Origin: Bryoerythrophyllum caledonicum
Lineage: Eukaryota > Streptophyta > Bryopsida > Pottiales > Pottiaceae
Assembly: GCA_963971425.1 (NCBI GenBank)
Contig: OZ020521.1
Coordinates: forward strand, 25,498,012-25,562,011
Reading direction: 5' to 3'
DNA: 64,000 nucleotides
How positions within the stretch are numbered: position 1 is the stretch's first letter; every line of letters begins with the position of its first letter. The notes under the pieces are model-generated. The model was given only the letters and a program-made list of their open reading frames with translations, was not told the origin of the DNA and did not search any database. Below, piece after piece: positions 1 to 11,710 of this stretch. The translations under genes and the position numbers were made by a program.

Positions 1-380
1 CACATGGTGGTTCCGGATATACAATGCAATATCTTTTGCCTTCTAGATAAGGTCTGCAAATATGTCTTCCTTCCTCCAATCCTCGAGGAGGAGGTTCAAA
101 ATTTGTGCACAACATCCTTTAGTATATATGTGCGGGTACTCCTCGGTGACCTTCATCATTGCCCCCAACATGTTTGAAGTATTATTGGTGCACACTTGGA
201 CCACATTCAATGGTCCAACCTTTTGGATAAAACTTTTCAATTGGTCCTCTATATATACCGTAGATTTCTTCATACCCGTGGTGTCTATAGACCCCAAGAA
301 GATATTTGTGAAATAGCATAGACATTGAGTCTATGGATATGATTAAAAAGGAATATGCAAACACGATACGAGGCAAAGAC
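1..380 (-). pseudogene. hAT-type transposase fragment (DUF659 region), cut by window edge
   Basis: The minus-strand frame at 43-297 reads like the DUF659 part of plant hAT transposases: a stretch ending VGPLNVVQVCTNN is followed by a YPHIYTKGCCAQILNLLLED motif. This matches the family pattern in which VVTDN carries a catalytic Asp and is followed by the C-A-H-x-L-x-L block. Here the Asp position is Asn and the usual His after CCA is missing, so the enzyme would be dead. The frame shifts near 300; another minus frame at 182-382 continues briefly. The 3' part lies outside the window. Family assignment comes from pattern recognition, not a search. Confidence 0.7.
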
Positions 381-597
381 AAAACACAACAATATCGGCC
401 AGTTTTAGAACGACCAGTGTTACAGCAACGTCCCTAGTTCTTATCTGCCTACAAAGTTTCAAGCAAACTTCTACAACAGAGTTGCTCAAACTACGGGTAT
501 GAGTTCCTTGAAGTTGAATGTTGCAACATGGATAAACAAGTTCCCTAGCTTGCCAAGCTTGCACATGACCCCATAGAAAAAGTATAAATGATTGTAA

Positions 598-1160
598 TCA
601 ACCCATGACCAACCAAATTGGTTGACCTTCGCCTGCATTGAAACAAAGTCTAGACATGTTCAAGTCGGAATGGAATTCAACGTAACAATGCTCTAAGGCG
701 TGGCTAATAGAGGAGTCAACCTTAAGATCTACAATGCGATCAACTCGTTGAAGGCTAACATTGGGTGCATCCAAATCACTGCCTTCACCATAGGGGCGGA
801 CCTCCATTGATGAAGCTGAATAGCAATTGGCCCGCCGGAACGACGCTTCACTACTTTGGTGAACCAAAACGTAGGATGCTTGTCAACGTCCTCTGGAACT
901 GGATATGCAACAAGGCCAACACCATCAAAATTGGTTAATTGGAAGTATTGGTGGGAAGACACTTCTCGCTTTTGTAGAACCTGGAAACCAACGCGCTTGA
1001 GGGCAATGATCTTTGACCGCTTGAGATTAATACATCTTAACATGCCAGATTTGTGGGACATTATGTGGGCAAGTAAAAACCCACGTTTTGCAAAAGCCCA
1101 ACACACTAAGATGAACATCATTGGGGTAGAAATAGAACCCATATCACTAGATTCTACCAA
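598..1160 (-). pseudogene. C-terminal fragment of a SWIM-type (Mutator-like) transposase, second copy
   Basis: The frame at 729-1160 contains IIALKRVGFQVLQKREVS followed by a PVPEDVDKHPTFW stretch. It aligns by eye with the T2 transposase segment EILRLEQAGFQLQERREIS and its following PTPEAPDAYPTLR. It is therefore a piece of the same transposase family, separate from the copy at 2100-4524. No SWIM cysteines can be read and the ends are undefined. It lies just outside the left inverted end of T1, so it belongs to another, older insertion or to a rearranged copy. Confidence 0.5.
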
Positions 1161-1362
1161 TATGATAGTTCATCCACTTTTTGGTGTATGTGGGACATAT
1201 AGTGGCCTTTCTTCTTTTGGATGGTCTTTATTGTGCATTGCTTTCTAGAGAGGCCTTGAAAAGTCCATCATGCTACACTGGAGCAATGTTTAGGTACTTG
1301 GATGATATACCAATCAATAACATCACGGTTGGATTCCTCTATTTGCAAAATGAGTGAGCGAA

Positions 1363-1419
1363 GCTATTTTGTGAGCGGAAAGCGGTGAGCGGTGAGCGGT
1401 GAGCGATGAGCAAATAAAT
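1363..1419. repeat. T1 left terminal inverted repeat
   Basis: It starts GCTATTTTGTGAGCGG, then has three GGTGAGC units, one GATGAGC unit and an A-rich edge. It is the inverse of 10513-10559. Internal heptamer repeats of this type are typical of transposase-binding sites in terminal regions; that role is inferred. Confidence 0.75.
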
Positions 1420-2099
1420 ATTGGATTTAGGTAGTAATTTCTTGAGAACTTGATAATATTGGTAGGTTTTTTTAAAAAATGGTTATAAATAAAAAATGTG
1501 TACTATTTGCAAACTTGTCTTATCTTTTAATGTGAAAAACGTATTATCCTATAACCGTGGAAATGGAATTTTTTGTAATTGCATTTTTACATTCAGAAGG
1601 AGAGGAGGATTATGGGATGATTTGAAAATCTTTTTTTGGTCACATGCTGAATTGGAAGTTTTCAAAGTATTCATTTATTCAATCAGTAAAGACTATCCCT
1701 AACATCCTGATATCTTGACAAGAATTGTTTCAAAGTGTTATCTTCTTCACTTTCATACTCATTACTTTCACTTTGTATTGAAATGCAAGGAATAATAATT
1801 CACAAAGGTTTTTATTAGGGTTTGAGGTGAGCCTCATTATAATATTTATGGACTATTTCTGGAGTCAAGTATAGTAATCAAAGAGCCATAATAGAAATTT
1901 ATAATGTACAAAGAAGGCCTAGCATCCTAGATAATCCGTTATAGGATTCTATTCAATGGTAAGATGAAAGTGTGGAAGAAGTAACCATGGTAAGATGAAA
2001 CTGTAGAAGAAGTATCAATCGCAATATGTACTGGTGGCCATTTTAGTCACACCAGTGTTTCAATTGAATATGCAATGACAAATATAGTATATTCAAATG
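1420..2099. other. AT-rich non-coding subterminal region of T1
   Basis: No coding frame is supported. The segment includes CCTATAACCGTGGA near 1548, shared with T2 near 59498, which ties the two elements together. Short duplicated phrases (GGTAAGATGAAA, GTGTGGAAGAAGTA) occur at 1959-2010. Confidence 0.5.
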
Positions 2100-4524
2100 T
2101 CAAACCGTTACAAAAGTTTGGCACTTGGGTAGAAGAACTTCCAACACGCGCTTGATTTCATTGTAGGTAAAACTCGATGGGTGGATAAATTGATCTACCT
2201 CAGGAAGAAGATGACATAACTGTTGAGTAAAAATATAGTACATATGTTTGCAATTTACCCATTGACCACGCTTCCCTAGGGACTTCATTTCCATATCTTT
2301 GGAAAACAAACAATCGCAGCTTGGAAATTGCCCAATCGTGATTAGATATGACGATGTCTTGGATCCTTGGATAGATTCAAATGTAATAATTGAACCCAAC
2401 CGTGGAGAAGGAAGCATGGTGACCTTTTGAACTTTACCGTTAATTGAAAGGGCGGACGCATAGCTCTTTGAGTGTTTCATAGACAAGGCCTTGGAGTTGC
2501 GTCAAATGTTCTTCCCGAACTTGCGCTTTGGGTAATCGTTAGGAAAAACTGGTGCTGGATACTCCTCAAAATTGATAAGTCCGATAAAATCACCGGACAA
2601 TTCTTGTGGTGCTAGAAAAGGGCGTTCTGCCAATCGAAATCCGGCATGCTCTAGAGCATAGACTTCTTGTTGAGTAGGGTTGGTACCAAGCTTGACGGGC
2701 CAAACCTTGGGCACATGTGGTTTAGCCACAACCCACTTGCGCCTTGTGCCCTTCACACAACATTCAATATCGTCGTTGCAAAAGAAAAACTGCATCTACT
2801 CCACCTTATTCTTCTTGTAATGGGTCATCATTCCCATGTAAGTAGGAGCTGTTGTAGACTTGTTGTATTGGACAATCTTGGCGACGCATTTTTTCTTTGT
2901 TATCGCTTGTTGTGCAAAACAAACTTTTGTTGAAGTCCTTGGAAGCTGCTCTATGTGCCACTCCTTCTCATTACAAGTCGTCTCAAGGACCACCTTTGTA
3001 TGTTGCGGAATTGGTGTGGCTGTTGTCGTCTCTTCAGCTCGGGGAATCTCTGCTACAAGTTTGAACTCACAGTCACGTGAATGACCAACAGAATTGCCTC
3101 CATCGTAGCGTGTTTTCTTTGCCGGCCGAGACATACTCATCTTGTCTGGGCGATGAGAGTCATACTTTGATCCAACGGGGATGTCTGTCTTTTGTTTCAA
3201 AGATATGAAGACCTCTTCACCTTCAAAATGGGGCTCTCTCGTACAAAATTCTGAAGCACCTGGCATTACCTCTAAGGCCGCATGGAGTTTCTTTGAATCT
3301 CATGTAGTCTTGGCATTGCGTTGGGCAAGGCGCACACGAAGATCGTCTCTACTTGGGCCCGTGCCTGCTCTGTCGCCTCTGGAGAACTGATAGTATGCAA
3401 GCACTTGCGTGAATGCTCTAACGTAGTCGTCCACTGTCGCTACATATAAATTATTTCACCTCTTTCCCGATTGTTGGAGCCATTTGTTGTGCATTGTCTT
3501 TGCTAGGTTACAAGAGGACATTTCCACAAGTTCTTCTTCACTGAGATTCTGCCACATGTAACAAGGTATTAGAGAATAGATGACATATCAAATTATAAGT
3601 AAGATAGTACATCAAACAATAAGTAAGAAGATACATTAATCTGTAAGTAAGATGAAATTTGCATAGATAAGAAATATACACTTACAAGCTCCATAAATCC
3701 ACCCCATTGGTGGTATCGAAAGTGCCAAAAAGCAAGCCATAGGTCTAGACGAACAAGGTCTTCTTTGGTTGTAGCGCCTGATGATAACCACCAAGATCTG
3801 ATGGCAAGGTATTTAGACTGGGCGTCTTCCAGAGAATTTGCATTTTTGTATTCCTTACATAGACGACGATGTTGCTCTTGCAGATTGGGTCGAATATCCG
3901 CCTTTGTGTGCTTTTCAAGAGATTGCGTCCAATAGAATAAGCATGTACGTTCCCAGTCATCGATTCGAATATTTGCATCGCCAGAATTGTAAATGATCCT
4001 CACCGAATTTCAATTAGCTTGGGCACTATCCGCCATAAATCCCTGGAAATTGGGCTCGGAAATGCCATGTCGTCCTGCAATGACATTCAAGTTCCTTTAA
4101 AATATAACTTGGGCCTGAACGTCATTAGCTTGCATGTCACAAACTGCTATTGTCATGACACGACAATAGGAAGCATCGTAGACATGATAAGCCATTGTGG
4201 TCCAACCCTTCACACGCTTGACATGGTTAAACATCAGCCAAGCATCAAGTAAATCTCCGCTAGTTTGCATCCGCATGACAAGATCGACACCACTGCCGGG
4301 TCCACCTTCAGACATTTTAAAAACAAATACCTTGTCAGACGCTTCTCCCACTCTGTCTCATTGGTTGGAGTAGGTCTATGAACTCTATCAAGGTAGATGC
4401 ATTGGTCATTGATGCACTTCAAGTGACCTAGGCATGAGGACATTCTAAAAGAGAGACCGAAGTCATTTATAATGTGGGTTGTGACTGTACGAGTCCATGC
4501 ATGACCATCATGACGCTTGTCCAT
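2100..4524 (-). pseudogene. Decayed SWIM-finger transposase of T1
   Basis: Five minus-strand frames (4524-4234, 4351-4097, 4003-3593, 3266-2796, 2795-2100) match the T2 transposase in order. They show a C-x4-C zinc block near SSCLGHLKCINDQC, the DKVFVFKMSE and GPGSGVDLV block, a WERTCLFYWTQSLEKHT region, the GEEVF segment and a C-terminal SWIM finger (C-D-C, then GQWVNCKHMYYIF). Relative to T2 about 170 codons are missing between the N-terminal zinc block and DKVF, and the N-terminal 200 or so residues cannot be recognised. Several frameshifts make it a pseudogene. The likely role was DNA transposition of T1 by a Mutator-like DDE enzyme. Confidence 0.8.
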
Positions 4525-4841
4525 GCCCTGTAGTAGCTTGGCTTGTGACTACAAAGACAACAGTGAAAGTGGAGGCAAAATTTTTCGAAATGGGTTTACT
4601 GAAGATTTACTGAAGATCAAGTTCCTTAGGTCCGCAATTAAACTTGTCTTAATATCAGCCGGTTATTCTTAAGCAGCCGTGTGAGCATTGCCTATTTCTG
4701 TGTCTGACTTATTGATTTTAGTGTGAGTGATCCGATTGTTAAAGGTAGAAGAGATAGTTCCGTGTGAGATTACGAAGAATATAAGAGAACTCTGTTCAAC
4801 TTTTTTAGGTGTGAGAGAACCAAGAGTATGAGTCATTGAAA

Positions 4842-6714
4842 GACCTCGTTTACGAGGCCTTCCTCGCCAGCTGTCATAAGCATGTACGTGAATATAGAAT
4901 AGATAGCACTGCTCGATTATATTCCACCAATGTATATTTGAGTCGTCGACTTAAAGATTTCGTGAAGTTCCTCGTCGACATTGCATCAACTTAGGACCGC
5001 TTTCGACTTTATAAAACAACCCTCGTATGCGAGGCCACCCTCCTCAGTTCCCTTTAGCATATATCTCGGTTAAGAGGGCAGAGAGGGCAGTGCAGTTAAT
5101 GTTGGTGTTGATGAATTATTTAGTGGTCTTGTCATAGGTGGATTTGCACTAAGCTTCATATTGTTAAGGATCTCCTCGTGGCGACTTGAGTGTGACAACG
5201 GGCATTTAGACGTTGCATTGGTGTAGAATCAGAAACAATATAAACCTAGAGGCCTCGTATGCGAGGCCTCCCTTACCAGCTTTTGAGTTCATGTGCATTC
5301 TAGTTCATGCATTTGTCCATATAGGGATCCCGTTTAGGTCACTGATGACTTTAGTGGGACGGCGAGCATGAACTTGTCATGGCAGTGTAGGAGCAAAGAA
5401 ATAATAAAATTGCAAGCCTCGTATGCGAGGCCTACCACAGGGGTGAGCTTGCTGGTGACATTCACAACCTTTAGCTTGCCTTTACCAGCCTTTAGCTCGC
5501 CTTTAGCTAGCCTATACCACAACCTTTAGTAGTGAAGGACCGAAATAAAAACATAACCTCAAGCCTCGTATGCGAGGCCTACCACAACGGTGAGCTCGCT
5601 GGTGACTACCACAGCCTTTAGCTCGCCTTTACCAGCCTTTATCAGACTTTTGCTCATAATTAGCTAACCTTTACTACAGCCTTCAACAGTGAAGGACCGA
5701 AATAAAAATATAATTGCAAGCCTCGTATACGAGGCCTACCTCGCCAGCTTTCAAGTTTATGTGCGTCCCTTTGGTTTACTGCGAATAGACGATCATGTAC
5801 GTCCTTAGAATCATTGTATGTACTGCGGATAGAAGAACAAGAGTGCCGTATCCGGAACAAAATTGTTCGCAAGTCACAATCAGTTTCACAGACCAAACCC
5901 TAAGCCACTTGCATGCATGATTCTCTTCGTTGATGTCATGATTCTCTTCGTTGATGTCATGATTCTCTTCGTCGATGTCATGATTTTCAAAAAGCTGATT
6001 ATTTCAACGAGAATCATGCATGCAAGTCAACGAAGAGAAAATCATTTCGACAGCTTCAGAAAATCATGACTTCTGAAGCTGTCAAATGTCGAATGTCGAT
6101 GATGATTTCTGAAGCTGTCGATGTCATGATTTTCTGAAGCTGATTCCATAGCCGCGAAAAGCGAGAAACCAATTCCTAAGCCGCGAAAAGCGAGACCAAA
6201 CCCTAATCCACTTACATCGCATTCATGCAAGTGGCTTAGTATGAGCTTCAGAGAATCATGACATCGCATGCATGCAAGGACGAGAATTAAATAATACCTG
6301 ATGGCCTCGTATGCGAGGCGTCCCTCGCATACCTTCAAGTTCATGTGACGCCTGCGAATTGAAGTTCAGTGTGGATAGAAGTTCATGTTCGTGGAAATGG
6401 AATGTAATATTGACTCGTCGTCGGTGGGATCCCGATATGCTCCTTTGTGACATGGCCTACCTCATCACGCGGTATTGTTTACAGCATGGCGGCACCTCAT
6501 GTCGATAAGCAGTATCAGTTTACAGCATGTACCAAGAGACCTCGTACACGAGGCCTTCCTTGCTGAGTCTCCTTGGCGTGTGAAGGTAATCCAGGACAAG
6601 GACCTCCGCCAGCTGATTAGCTGATCTTATGTTAGGATGACGACGATGATGATGATAAATTATGCGACTGAAGAGCCTAAGTCAATGGTCCTTGAAGACC
6701 TCGTTTACGAGGCC
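4842..6714. repeat. Cluster of nine GGCCTCG-TATG-CGAGGCC hairpins
   Basis: Near-identical imperfect palindromes with stem G(G/A)CCTCG, a four-base loop (TATG, TTTA, TACA, TATA) and CGAGGCC occur at about 4842, 5021, 5251, 5416, 5563, 5720, 6303, 6538 and 6697. Spacing is mostly 150-235 bp with one 585-bp gap. Flanking text is partly repeated too (TTTAGCTCGCCTTTACCAGCC, and TTTCAAGTTCATGTG-like phrases after several copies). Loops vary while stems are kept, which is what selection on a fold, or recent spread of a structured repeat, would give. No coding capacity was seen here. Confidence 0.75.
5925..6000. repeat. 21-bp tandem repeat, about 3.5 copies
   Basis: The unit ATGATTCTCTTCGTTGATGTC is repeated head to tail. 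Further degenerate ATGTCATGATTTTC and GAAGCTGTCGATG pieces run to about 6260, some in inverse orientation (GAATCATGCATGCAAG near 6011). Confidence 0.7.
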
Positions 6715-6715
6715 T

Positions 6716-7888
6716 GATATTTTGTTTTTCATGACTTTCATGACTTCGGACCAAATAATTCGTCGCTGCTCAGTTATTCAAATTGTGATTGAAATTATGT
6801 GCATCTGGAAGTTCTTGTTCATGTGCAGTTACTTGTGGAATTCTCTAATACAGTCATGACTCGTACGTGGCAATTAAATAATTTAATGTTCATTTTGCTT
6901 AACCCCTAAAGGACCACGACCACTTTCGCTCTAAAACCAGTCCAAAACTGCCACTGCCAAAAAAGAGACATGAAAATCACATTTTAAAGTGAATTTCGGA
7001 TTTTCAACCATTATGTCTTAAAATAGACTTCTATATCAATATGCCATAAAATTTTGGTTGCAATCCACCGCACGGATTGGTAGATTTCAGTGTATAAAGT
7101 CAAAACAATGGTTCATTTTCTTCCCTGCGTTGAGTAGATCAACAGACTTTGACTTCACTTTATATCAAATTTTTGCATTGTACAAGGTCTAAATCTTTTA
7201 CCATTGTCTTAAGCATGATGTTGTTACCCAACACACCAATTTTTAGAGGTAAGAAAGGGGAGTAGCATATTCAAAACAAGTGTGCAAGGAGCGGAGGTTC
7301 AAAAATTGTCATTTCACATTTTATTTTTTTGTGAACTACGTATGTATTCAAATGATAATCCAAACGGTCAATAATAAGGTTTTCACCGCATATTGTTGTT
7401 GAAATAATAAAAAGTGAAAAATATGAAGATCTCTAGGTTTTATGTAGAAAAGATAATTTTTATTTCCCCCGTTGCCCAAAAATGTGTGAAAATGTTTGAC
7501 TTGGAATAAAATGCCTTTTTACACTAAAGACAATTTTTTTTTAAAAATTCCAAAAAAAGGAAATATTCTTTATATGTGTGAAAAATCTCAATGTCAATAG
7601 AAACTTTTGTCAAAATATTTGGAGGTGCCCGGAGTCCCTACTTTTGGCTTAAGTGGTACTAACTTTCAAACCTCAAATCCAAAAAAAAATAAAAAAATAT
7701 CTCCACGAAGCTCTTATCAGATCCTATCTTGAAAAAAAATTCAATTAAAAAGGATTTTTTTTCGAATTGTAGGTACATGCCCAAAATCCAAAATGACCCC
7801 GGGGGGACGTTTGGTCCCTTAGAGGTTAATCACTAATTGTTTTTCTTCATTTATATTTGGTTTTAACTCAACCCTTTTCCTTGTGTAG
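6716..7888. other. AT-rich non-coding stretch inside T1
   Basis: Homopolymer A/T runs and no supportable coding frame. It precedes the first recognisable exon of the plus-strand gene and may contain its promoter or further introns, but no clear TATA box is assigned. Confidence 0.5.
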
Positions 7889-9729
7889 AAAAATACAAAG
7901 GACCAAATGGTGGAAAGTTCTCCACCAGTACCTTCACCACCAAGTGATGAGGTATTCATTTGAAAGCCCTCAATTATGCACTTTTCTAATAGTCACCACA
8001 TGATAGTGGCACTGCCAAGTTTATTAATTCAATAATAATGCAATGTTGTATAGTTGTTTCAACTTTCATCTTACATAGAAAATGCATTGTTTGTGAGGAT
8101 GATGACATAAGGGAACAAGCTGATGTTAGTATGGGTTGAGAATCCCATCAATTTCTTGACTAATAGTGTTCGAAGGTTTAAAACATTATTTAGTGAGTGC
8201 TACATAGTATTATAGGATGCATGCTATTAGTTGATGTAGAAGATTCAATTTTGAATAGAGTTTTCTTACTTGAAGGAAAATTTTCTCTAAATTCTATAGT
8301 ATTTGCTTGAACTAGGAAGATCCAGATTTCAATCGGGATGGCGAGGATCCTAATGACCGCGTCGATATTCAGGTTTGCCTTGTTTATATTCTCATGCCAT
8401 CATATTTTCTCCCATTGTTATATATCTCATCAGTATTTTGATTTATTTTCTCCCATTGTTATATATCTCATGAATATTTTGTTTTACGTTTTGTAGAACG
8501 TTCCAACGACAGACTCTGAGGATTCGTCATCAAAGTGCTCGGGTGGATTGATCAGTTCGCTTGAGGGCGAAAGAGCTAGACAACTTCATCAGAAGTCCAA
8601 TTTTGTGATAGTCCTAGAGAGGGTCCCTTTGTGATAGTCCTAGAGAGAAGTCCAATCTTGTGATAGTCCGTTACAAAGGGTCCCTTTCACGTGCCTCTTT
8701 GGAGGATGATTGCTCTTCCTCGAGTGAGGTCGATTCAAGAGATTGACGCCTGTGCTTTGCAGAAACGATTTGAGGGAGGCTATATTGATGGAGATCGTGC
8801 ATTCTACATCTCCATCTATGATGACCGAGAGCTGACACGTGATGTTACCCTTGGGCCCTCACATTATGTCAACGTGGGATGCACATTGGATTGCAGCAAA
8901 TGAGAAGTTCGAGGAGATGTTGAAATCTAATCTAGAGTTTGTTGCATTCAGTGGCAAAATGTTTTTAGTCTGGGACGGAAATCACAGGTACAGTGCGTGG
9001 TGACGTTTTATTTCAGAACAACATAGCGACGACCCTATTTGGCATTATGTTGTTCAATACATTGTACTGAATCCGATCGGCCGGATATCGGTGTTACTCA
9101 GTTACTATATGTACGATGTGAATTGGTAAATTCTCTAACATTTATCCTCTAATCCATGCTCAATTTGACATCTTCTATGACATCTATGTCTTTATATCTC
9201 TTATTCAATACGTATGATTGTACAGGTCAACCCAAAACAATTTTGTGAAGACCAGCCTTCCAACAAAACTTCAGCGCATTCGATATTATGGTGGGCTTAG
9301 GTTGGAAGATTTCAAGGATCTTTTGACGGCGGAGGAATTCAAGACGTGCTTGAAAGTGCGGCAGTCCTGTGCAACATGGTTTCCGTTAACAGTTGATATT
9401 ATTATATCGTTCTTATACCGGGTATTCTTTGGAACTTCATACACATTTATACTTATGGGCATTGTAACCAATTTTTAGTTTTTTTCTTAAACAAACTAAT
9501 TTTGATATTATTGCAGCAAGATATAGCTCGCTCATATGATGAGGCGGCAATTGATTATGAAAAGAAGACCATGCTAGAGGATAGAAGTGCAGAAGGAGTG
9601 TGGAAGGTCATGAGCGATGCTGTAGTGAACACCGTGAAGTCAATCAAGAGCAAGGACTTTCAAAAATACCTTGTAGTCGCCAATCCTAAGAACGGCGAAG
9701 ACTTCTTTGATGAGGTAGAGTTTCTATAA
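7889..9729 (+). pseudogene. Decayed multi-exon gene with a DGNHR (ParB/sulfiredoxin-like) motif
   Basis: Five plus-strand segments have good splice borders: 7889-7951 (ATG at 7907), 8316-8372 (encodes EDPDFNRDGEDPNDRVDIQ), 8497-9125, 9226-9421 and 9517-9729. Introns start GT and end TAG or CAG. The third segment contains FEGGYIDGDRAFYISIYDDR and then KMFLVWDGNHRYSAW. The D-G-N-H-R core recalls the active motif of ParB/sulfiredoxin-fold proteins. The frame is broken by a short duplication near 8600-8660, a frameshift near 8880 and a stop near 9001. The last exon is mixed-charge and unrecognised. The gene lies on the opposite strand to the transposase of T1 and may be a second, accessory transposon gene. 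The fold assignment is weak. Confidence 0.5.
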
Positions 9730-10512
9730 TATTGTGTGCTCTAATATTGTGTGTTCTATATTTTTGAGGTATCGAGATGGTGACACCTCTTTCTACCTCC
9801 TTCTTTACCTGCTACCATCTTCTAAGCTATCTAGACATGGAATAACGTACCACATGAATCACAACTTTAAACTTATTCCAATTTGTAACTGCGTACAAAA
9901 CTGTCAGATAGATTAGTCAACTAGTTTGTCATTGAGTAATGCATCAGAATTTAGTAGCATATACAAGGCAAGGCTGGATTATAAAATGTACACTAAACGA
10001 GGTACACTATATTGTTCGTACCGTAAACCATACATACAAAAATACATTCGATGCAAATAAATGAGTTGTTTTATGATGAGCAAATGGATACATGACTTTT
10101 TCAATACTAAAAATCTATTGAAAATCTCATTATAAATATGTATAGAGAACCATGAAGACGTAGATTTTGTAGGGCTAAGTAAAACTGGAACAATATAGAT
10201 ACAATCTTCATTTCGTAAACCGTAAACTCTAAATCCAAAATTCCAATTCTTTAAATCAACGTTCAAGTACACTATACATCATGGGAACACACCAAATTGG
10301 TGATTTCTCTAATAATGAGAATGCGAAGCCTTTCATCCACGACCATAGGGTATTTTATGAAACTACAGCAAGTCATCCTTTTATTTTTATCCATCATACT
10401 CATTATAGTGTAAAATAATCCAAAGCCATAGACCCTCTTATGAGTTAAAAAAATGTCTTCAGCACACAAACTTGTTTTAAAACTCAGTTTTTTTTGGCTC
10501 AAAACCCCTATA
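9730..10512. other. Non-coding right subterminal region of T1
   Basis: AT-rich. Short minus-strand frames exist but none resembles a protein. It contains two related phrases around GTAAACC near 10024 and 10216, suggesting an internal duplication. Confidence 0.4.
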
Positions 10513-10559
10513 TTTTTGCTCACTGCTCACCGCTCACCGCTCACTGCTCACAAAATAGC
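10513..10559. repeat. T1 right terminal inverted repeat
   Basis: Tandem GCTCACC/GCTCACT units end in GCTCACAAAATAGC, the reverse complement of the sequence at 1363-1419. This defines the right end of T1. Confidence 0.75.
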
Positions 10560-10951
10560 ATTCCCCCAAAATGAGTAAGTAGATTGTGCTGGACAATAAC
10601 GTTGTCCATAGATTTTGGACTTGGAGAGTTGTGTGCGCCAGTAGTTAAATCGACATCCACATCTAGGTCCGTATCCTCACCAACTTCTCAAAGAACTTCA
10701 CGAGCCCTCTGGGCCTTGGCCAACTTGGTCCATACTAAAGACAAAAGAAATTGATCCTCTTTGGGGGGAGGGGGGGTGAGTCAAACTTCAATCATGGGGG
10801 TACTTGGTCGATCTTCTTTCATGTGCATTGCTTTCTAATTGATAGGAGATGTAATTTGTTGCGGATTCTTGATGAAATTGTCACTTGTATACATGCTCAT
10901 ATATTTGAAGAAAAGAAAAAAATAAGGAAATGCAATTCTTCATTTTTCAAG

Positions 10952-11227
10952 TAGTAAGCAGTTGCGGAAGGCAAGGATGGGAAGACGCAAGGCCTAGAGG
11001 ATGACTTAGGAGATATTCCTTGTGCCCAATCATTAGAGATTGGTGAAGGTGAGAGTTTGCTAATTATTGGAGAGGATGGTGCAGCGCCATTGCAATATAA
11101 GAAAGACGACATTAAGGACGAAGAACAAGGACATGAGGGGCTCAAATGTTTAGAAGTGTGCTCTAGAGGGCAGCCGGCACCGGCACTCCTTTGGAAGTGC
11201 CTACAAGAAACTCCAAGGCATAATTAA
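10952..11227 (+). other. Open acidic plus-strand frame, possible exon fragment
   Basis: A stop-free frame of about 90 codons follows a TTTTTCAAGTAG acceptor-like sequence, with no ATG at its start. It is rich in Glu, Asp and Gly (for example LEIGEGESLLIIGEDG) and ends in TAA at 11227. No family was recognised. Its last part contains a segment also found near 22530. It could be an exon of a broken gene or chance. Confidence 0.25.
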
Positions 11228-11507
11228 AGAGGATGCCATTAGCTTCATGTCGTGCACAACCGCATCGTGCCAAGATAACATCGTGCTAATCAGGTGAGAA
11301 CGCACAGTCAGAGACAACTCGAGAGTAATGGTGACATAAGCACCACCGTTACCTCTATAAAACAATAATACAATGCACACTTACACACTTTCACCAATCC
11401 AGACTTGAGGAAAAGAAATAAATGACCCATGACCTCGTATACCAAGAAGTAGTAAGCGGTCTCCAAGTACCCCTTTACTCGCCCCCTTTGCCCGTGCTGA
11501 AGCCCCG

Positions 11508-11563
11508 TTCACACCGGCGAACCACACAGTTTACATGTAAACTGTGTGGTTCGCCGGTGTGAA
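11508..11563. repeat. Perfect 56-bp palindrome
   Basis: Two 28-bp arms, starting TTCACACCGGCG, meet at a central TTTACATGTAAA with no spacer and no mismatch. Extruded, this would be a 28-bp hairpin with no obligatory loop. It lies between the integrase stop of the methyltransferase retrotransposon and its unknown 3' end, so it may be part of that element's 3' terminal region or a tiny insertion of its own. Confidence 0.9.
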
Positions 11564-11651
11564 AACCTCTCAAAACCATAGAATCACTGTAATCCACATG
11601 AAAAGGCGCTAAAAGACTTGACAAACAAAGGGTAGGCCGGGTGCAAGTAGA

Positions 11652-11666
11652 GCCCCATCGTTAATC
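11652..11666 (-). promoter_or_regulatory. Conserved 3' motif GATTAACGATGGGGC
   Basis: The 15-base motif lies just downstream of the integrase-PHD stop and is followed by a TGCACCCGG sequence. The identical 15 bases occur after the last stop codon in element C (33092-33106) and element II (54308-54322). It may be a polypurine-tract region or another cis signal; the function is unknown. Confidence 0.5.
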
Positions 11667-11710
11667 GCCTCTAACATATTTTTAATGCTAGACTTTGTCC
11701 ACTCAGACCC

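Larger units (their letters stand above)
1363..10559 (-). mobile_element. T1: degenerate DNA transposon with GTGAGCG-repeat inverted ends
   Basis: The left end (1363-1419) reads GCTATTTTGTGAGCGG followed by tandem GGTGAGC units and GAGCAAATA. The right end (10513-10559) is its reverse complement, ending GCTCACAAAATAGC. Between them lie a decayed minus-strand SWIM transposase (2100-4524) and a decayed plus-strand multi-exon gene (7889-9729). The same end sequence at 59363 precedes an intact relative of the transposase at a similar distance (about 740 and 820 bp to the stop codon), and both copies share CCTATAACCGTGGA 140-190 bp inside the end. No convincing target-site duplication was found, although CAAAATGAGT lies just outside both ends. 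Confidence 0.7.

Noticed and set aside
5863-6344. Short frames at 5863-6069 and 6042-6344
   Set aside because: They follow the 21-bp tandem repeat and its inverse copies; no protein-like composition.
4842-6714. CRISPR array
   Set aside because: The palindromes are far apart (150-585 bp), spacers are partly repeated themselves, and the genome is eukaryotic.
9979-10523. Minus-strand frames of 83 and 97 codons at the right end of T1
   Set aside because: AT-rich, no start context, no similarity to any recognised protein and nothing comparable seen in T2.
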